From: HIMB11 sp965657135
GTDB lineage: Bacteria; Pseudomonadota; Alphaproteobacteria; Rhodobacterales; Rhodobacteraceae
Assembly: GCA_965657135.1 (NCBI GenBank)
Contig: CBFHNF010000006.1
Location: 62,001-126,000, forward strand
Length of the DNA stretch: 64,000 nucleotides
Reading direction: 5' to 3'
Numbering within the stretch: position 1 is the stretch's first letter; every line of letters begins with the position of its first letter. Below are positions 61,959 to 64,000 of the stretch, piece by piece. The translations under genes and the position numbers were made by a program. Below the pieces are notes generated by a model, which made no database searches, had not been told where the DNA came from, and saw only the letters and a program-made list of their open reading frames with translations.

Positions 61959-62789
61959 CTATAGCCCTTTTCGCAGCGCATCGAAATCACGCAACTGCGC
62001 TATTAATGCAGGCATATCATCAATTTGGATCATGTTGGGTCCATCACAGGGCGCATTGTCAGGGTCCTGATGTGTTTCAATGAACAATCCAGCAACGCCA
62101 ACCGCGCAGGCCGCGCGTGCAAGGGCAGCGACAAATTTACGCTCACCCCCCGAGGAATTGCCTCGTCCACCCGGTTGTTGCACCGAATGTGTTGCATCAA
62201 AAATCACCGGATATCCCGTTTCACCCATTGTTTCCAACCCACGGAAATCATTCACTAATGTGTTATAGCCAAAGGATGTGCCGCGTTCGCACAGCATAAT
62301 CTGGGTATTCCCCGTGCTGGCAATTTTTTCCGCAACATTGTGCATTTCCCATGGGGCCAAAAACTGACCCTTTTTCACATTGATGGGTTTGCCCGTATGC
62401 CCCGCTGCCAACAACAAATCTGTTTGACGCGATAGGAAGGCTGGAATTTGGATCACATCCACCACCTCGGCTGCGGGGGCACAATGGCTGACCTCATGGA
62501 CATCGGTGATCACAGGACAGCCAAAAGTGTCGCGCACCTCGCCCAGAATGCGCAGGCCTTCATCCATCCCGATGCCGCGCGCCGATGTGATTGAGGATCT
62601 GTTCGCCTTATCGTAGCTGGTTTTAAAGACAAATTTTGACCCGGTGGGGGCACAGGCATTGGCCACGCGTTCGGCCATCATAATCGCATGATCACGATTT
62701 TCCAGCTGACATGGCCCCATGATAAAGGCAATCGGATTGTCCCCACCAAAGGGAACATCCCCAACCATCACTGTTTTTTGCGTGCTCAT
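61959..62789 (-). CDS. kdsA: 3-deoxy-8-phosphooctulonate synthase (Kdo-8-P synthase)
   Basis: Condenses PEP and arabinose-5-phosphate to Kdo-8-phosphate for the lipopolysaccharide core. It is 276 residues long. The PEP/A5P barrel motifs IMGPCQLENRD, FKTSYDKANRSS, ITDVHE and the DATHSVQQPGG loop are all present, and GTSFGYNTLVNDFRGL is conserved. It overlaps kdsB by four bases and is last in the kpsF-kdsB-kdsA run. Confidence 0.96.
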   Translation of the reverse strand: MSTQKTVMVGDVPFGGDNPIAFIMGPCQLENRDHAIMMAERVANACAPTGSKFVFKTSYDKANRSSITSARGIGMDEGLRILGEVRDTFGCPVITDVHEVSHCAPAAEVVDVIQIPAFLSRQTDLLLAAGHTGKPINVKKGQFLAPWEMHNVAEKIASTGNTQIMLCERGTSFGYNTLVNDFRGLETMGETGYPVIFDATHSVQQPGGRGNSSGGERKFVAALARAACAVGVAGLFIETHQDPDNAPCDGPNMIQIDDMPALIAQLRDFDALRKGL

Positions 62790-63577
62790 TGCTCAATCAC
62801 TCCTTCGATACGGGCCAAATCTTCGGGATTATTTAATTCCCAAAAGACACGGCCGCGCCCTTCAACCTCGACACATTTAACGGTTTCGCCGTTTTCCAAA
62901 AACCTCAACTGTTCCAATCCTTCTAGGCGTTCTAGCGTGCCCTCGGGCCACGACATATAGGCGCTCAGCGCCGCGGGGCGATAGGCGTAGACGCCAACAT
63001 GGTGGAACACGGGCAGTTCCGCATTATCTGGCCATTTGTCGATATCCATAAACGGCACCACCTCTTTAGAAAAATAAAGCGCATGGTTGTTTTTATCAAA
63101 AATCGCTGTGGTGCCACCCACCCGACCTTCGCGCCGATCGGTGGTAAAATGACCGTATGTCAAACGATCAAGGCGCATAACAGGGGTGGCCATTTGCGCA
63201 GCAGCGTCCTGTCTCATTGCACCAATCAAATCCTCAACAAACCAATGGGGTGTCAGGGGGGCATCGCCTTGCAAATTCACAATCAAATTTGCGTCTAATT
63301 CAGCGTTTGCCAGCGCCTCGGCGCAGCGTTCGGTGCCGTTGCGACAGGTTTCTGATGTCATGATCACATCCGCGCCAAACCCTTGTGCCGCATCGCGAAT
63401 GCGCGCGTCATCTGTTGCAACATAAACCGCATCCACACCCCTGACACGACAGGCGGCCTCCCAGCTAAGCTGGATCAGGGATTTGCGTGCGCCATCGGGC
63501 AGTTTCAGTTCCACCAGTGGTTTGCCCGGATACCGGGTTGAGGCATAGCGGGCGGGAATAATGATGACGGTTTTCAT
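62786..63577 (-). CDS. kdsB: CMP-Kdo synthetase
   Basis: Activates Kdo with CTP to CMP-Kdo. It is 263 residues long. The N-terminal nucleotide site IIIPARYASTRYPGKPL (about 5-21), VYVATDDARI, TSETCRNGTERCAEA and NLQGDAPL match the family. It overlaps kpsF upstream and kdsA downstream by four bases each, so the three are translationally coupled. Confidence 0.95.
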   Translation of the reverse strand: MKTVIIIPARYASTRYPGKPLVELKLPDGARKSLIQLSWEAACRVRGVDAVYVATDDARIRDAAQGFGADVIMTSETCRNGTERCAEALANAELDANLIVNLQGDAPLTPHWFVEDLIGAMRQDAAAQMATPVMRLDRLTYGHFTTDRREGRVGGTTAIFDKNNHALYFSKEVVPFMDIDKWPDNAELPVFHHVGVYAYRPAALSAYMSWPEGTLERLEGLEQLRFLENGETVKCVEVEGRGRVFWELNNPEDLARIEGVIEQ

Positions 63578-64000
63578 GCAACACCTGCGCGCAATAGATC
63601 GTGGATATGAAGGATACCAATTGGCATATTGTGTTCATCAACCGCCAATAAAACACTAATTTTTTTCGTGTTCATAATATTTAACGCCTCAGACGCGAAC
63701 ATATTGGGGGTGACCGTAACAGGATTTTGACCTGCGATATCACCCGCCGTTGACTGCATCAAGGTCCCCATATGACGACGCAAATCGCCATCGGTTACAA
63801 CACCCAATAACGCGTCGTCTTGGATCACGACTGCAATCCCAAACCCTTTGGATGTCATGGTGATAAGTGCGTCTTGCATCGAGGTTGTGTGATCCACGAT
63901 GGGCAGTGCACCGCCACGATGCATCAGTTGTGCAACAGTTGCCATTTGCGCGCCCAATTTGCCGCCAGGGTGGAACACCTTGAAATCTTCAGGCTGAAAA
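63574..64000 (-). CDS. kpsF: Arabinose-5-phosphate isomerase KpsF/KdsD (3' part; 5' end outside window)
   Basis: The C-terminal part of the isomerase that makes arabinose-5-phosphate from ribulose-5-phosphate. The visible part starts with the linker FQPEDFKVFHPGGKLGAQ (typical FHPGGxLG motif) and then carries two CBS domains (MHRGGALPIVDHTTSMQDALITM... and ALNIMNTKKISVLLAVDEHNMPIGILHIHDLL). The catalytic SIS domain is beyond the edge. The frame is open to base 64000. Confidence 0.92.
   Translation of the reverse strand, partial: FQPEDFKVFHPGGKLGAQMATVAQLMHRGGALPIVDHTTSMQDALITMTSKGFGIAVVIQDDALLGVVTDGDLRRHMGTLMQSTAGDIAGQNPVTVTPNMFASEALNIMNTKKISVLLAVDEHNMPIGILHIHDLLRAGVA

Noticed and set aside
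61956..61967. Palindrome GGGCTATAGCCC followed by TTTT at the kdsA 3' end
   Set aside because: It lies inside the end of kdsA and the T-run is on the strand opposite the gene, so it is not a convincing kdsA terminator.
1..64000. Prophage, insertion sequence, CRISPR array or defence system
   Set aside because: No transposase, integrase, capsid, Cas, toxin-antitoxin or restriction gene was recognisable, and no regularly spaced repeat array was seen.

Overview
This window looks like a chromosomal core segment of a marine alphaproteobacterium of the Rhodobacteraceae (Roseobacter group). The evidence is a HemA-type 5-aminolevulinate synthase, the DMSP lyase DddP with all six metal ligands, a soxBDAG sarcosine oxidase operon, a ccmABCDG cluster running on from yajC-secD-secF, and several DUF families typical of that group. 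Base composition is fairly low for the family (roughly half G+C by eye), so a moderate-GC roseobacter is likely; I cannot name a genus. I saw no prophage, insertion sequence, CRISPR array, rRNA or plasmid function. This is mostly housekeeping DNA with a few accessory genes.

Layout. 1-6.9 kb: tail of a DsbA-like protein, a decayed membrane-protein gene, a haloacetate-dehalogenase-like hydrolase, a membrane protein/XRE regulator pair behind a probable autoregulated promoter, an M20 peptidase, hemA, and a RodZ-like HTH membrane protein behind a leader of three abutting hairpins. 7-18.5 kb: ispG, dgkA, two tandem tRNA-Asp, lon, a MaoC protein, tRNA-Val, a 41-residue membrane peptide, a DUF1624 protein, tgt, tig, an MFS carrier and an aldo/keto reductase. 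18.5-27.8 kb: tRNA-Leu, glnB-glnA, a heme-dependent oxidative N-demethylase-like gene divergent from dddP, a membrane LytTR regulator, purB, an orphan FliG-like protein split into two overlapping frames, and a DUF1223 protein. 28-42.4 kb: acnB, then on the minus strand yajC-secD-secF-Mth938-ccmABCDG; serS; and a TPR protein-bamB-der operon. 42.5-52.9 kb: an RND efflux pair, an Atm1-type ABC exporter, a LysM/Ig-like envelope protein, a LOG-family protein, an Fe-type sodB and DUF6958. 53-64 kb: soxBDAG, ccmI-ruvX-DUF1289, a PhyH-like oxygenase, a TauE/SafE permease, and kdsA-kdsB-kpsF, the last running off the window.

How the genes fit together. dddP, the N-demethylase-like gene and soxBDAG point to use of methylated osmolytes and amines (DMSP, dimethyl- and monomethyl-glycine or amines). 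ccmABCDG plus the separate ccmI, with hemA, support c-type cytochrome assembly. tig, lon, secDF-yajC and bamB cover protein folding, export and outer-membrane assembly. kdsA/kdsB/kpsF make CMP-Kdo.

The signals I rate highest are non-coding or structural: two GTTAAC-centred perfect palindromes between the N-demethylase gene and dddP, the three-hairpin leader of the RodZ-like gene, a triple GTCGGT repeat with an exact 11-bp period upstream of serS, the split fliG-like gene, and a recently broken membrane-protein gene. None is a proven new system.
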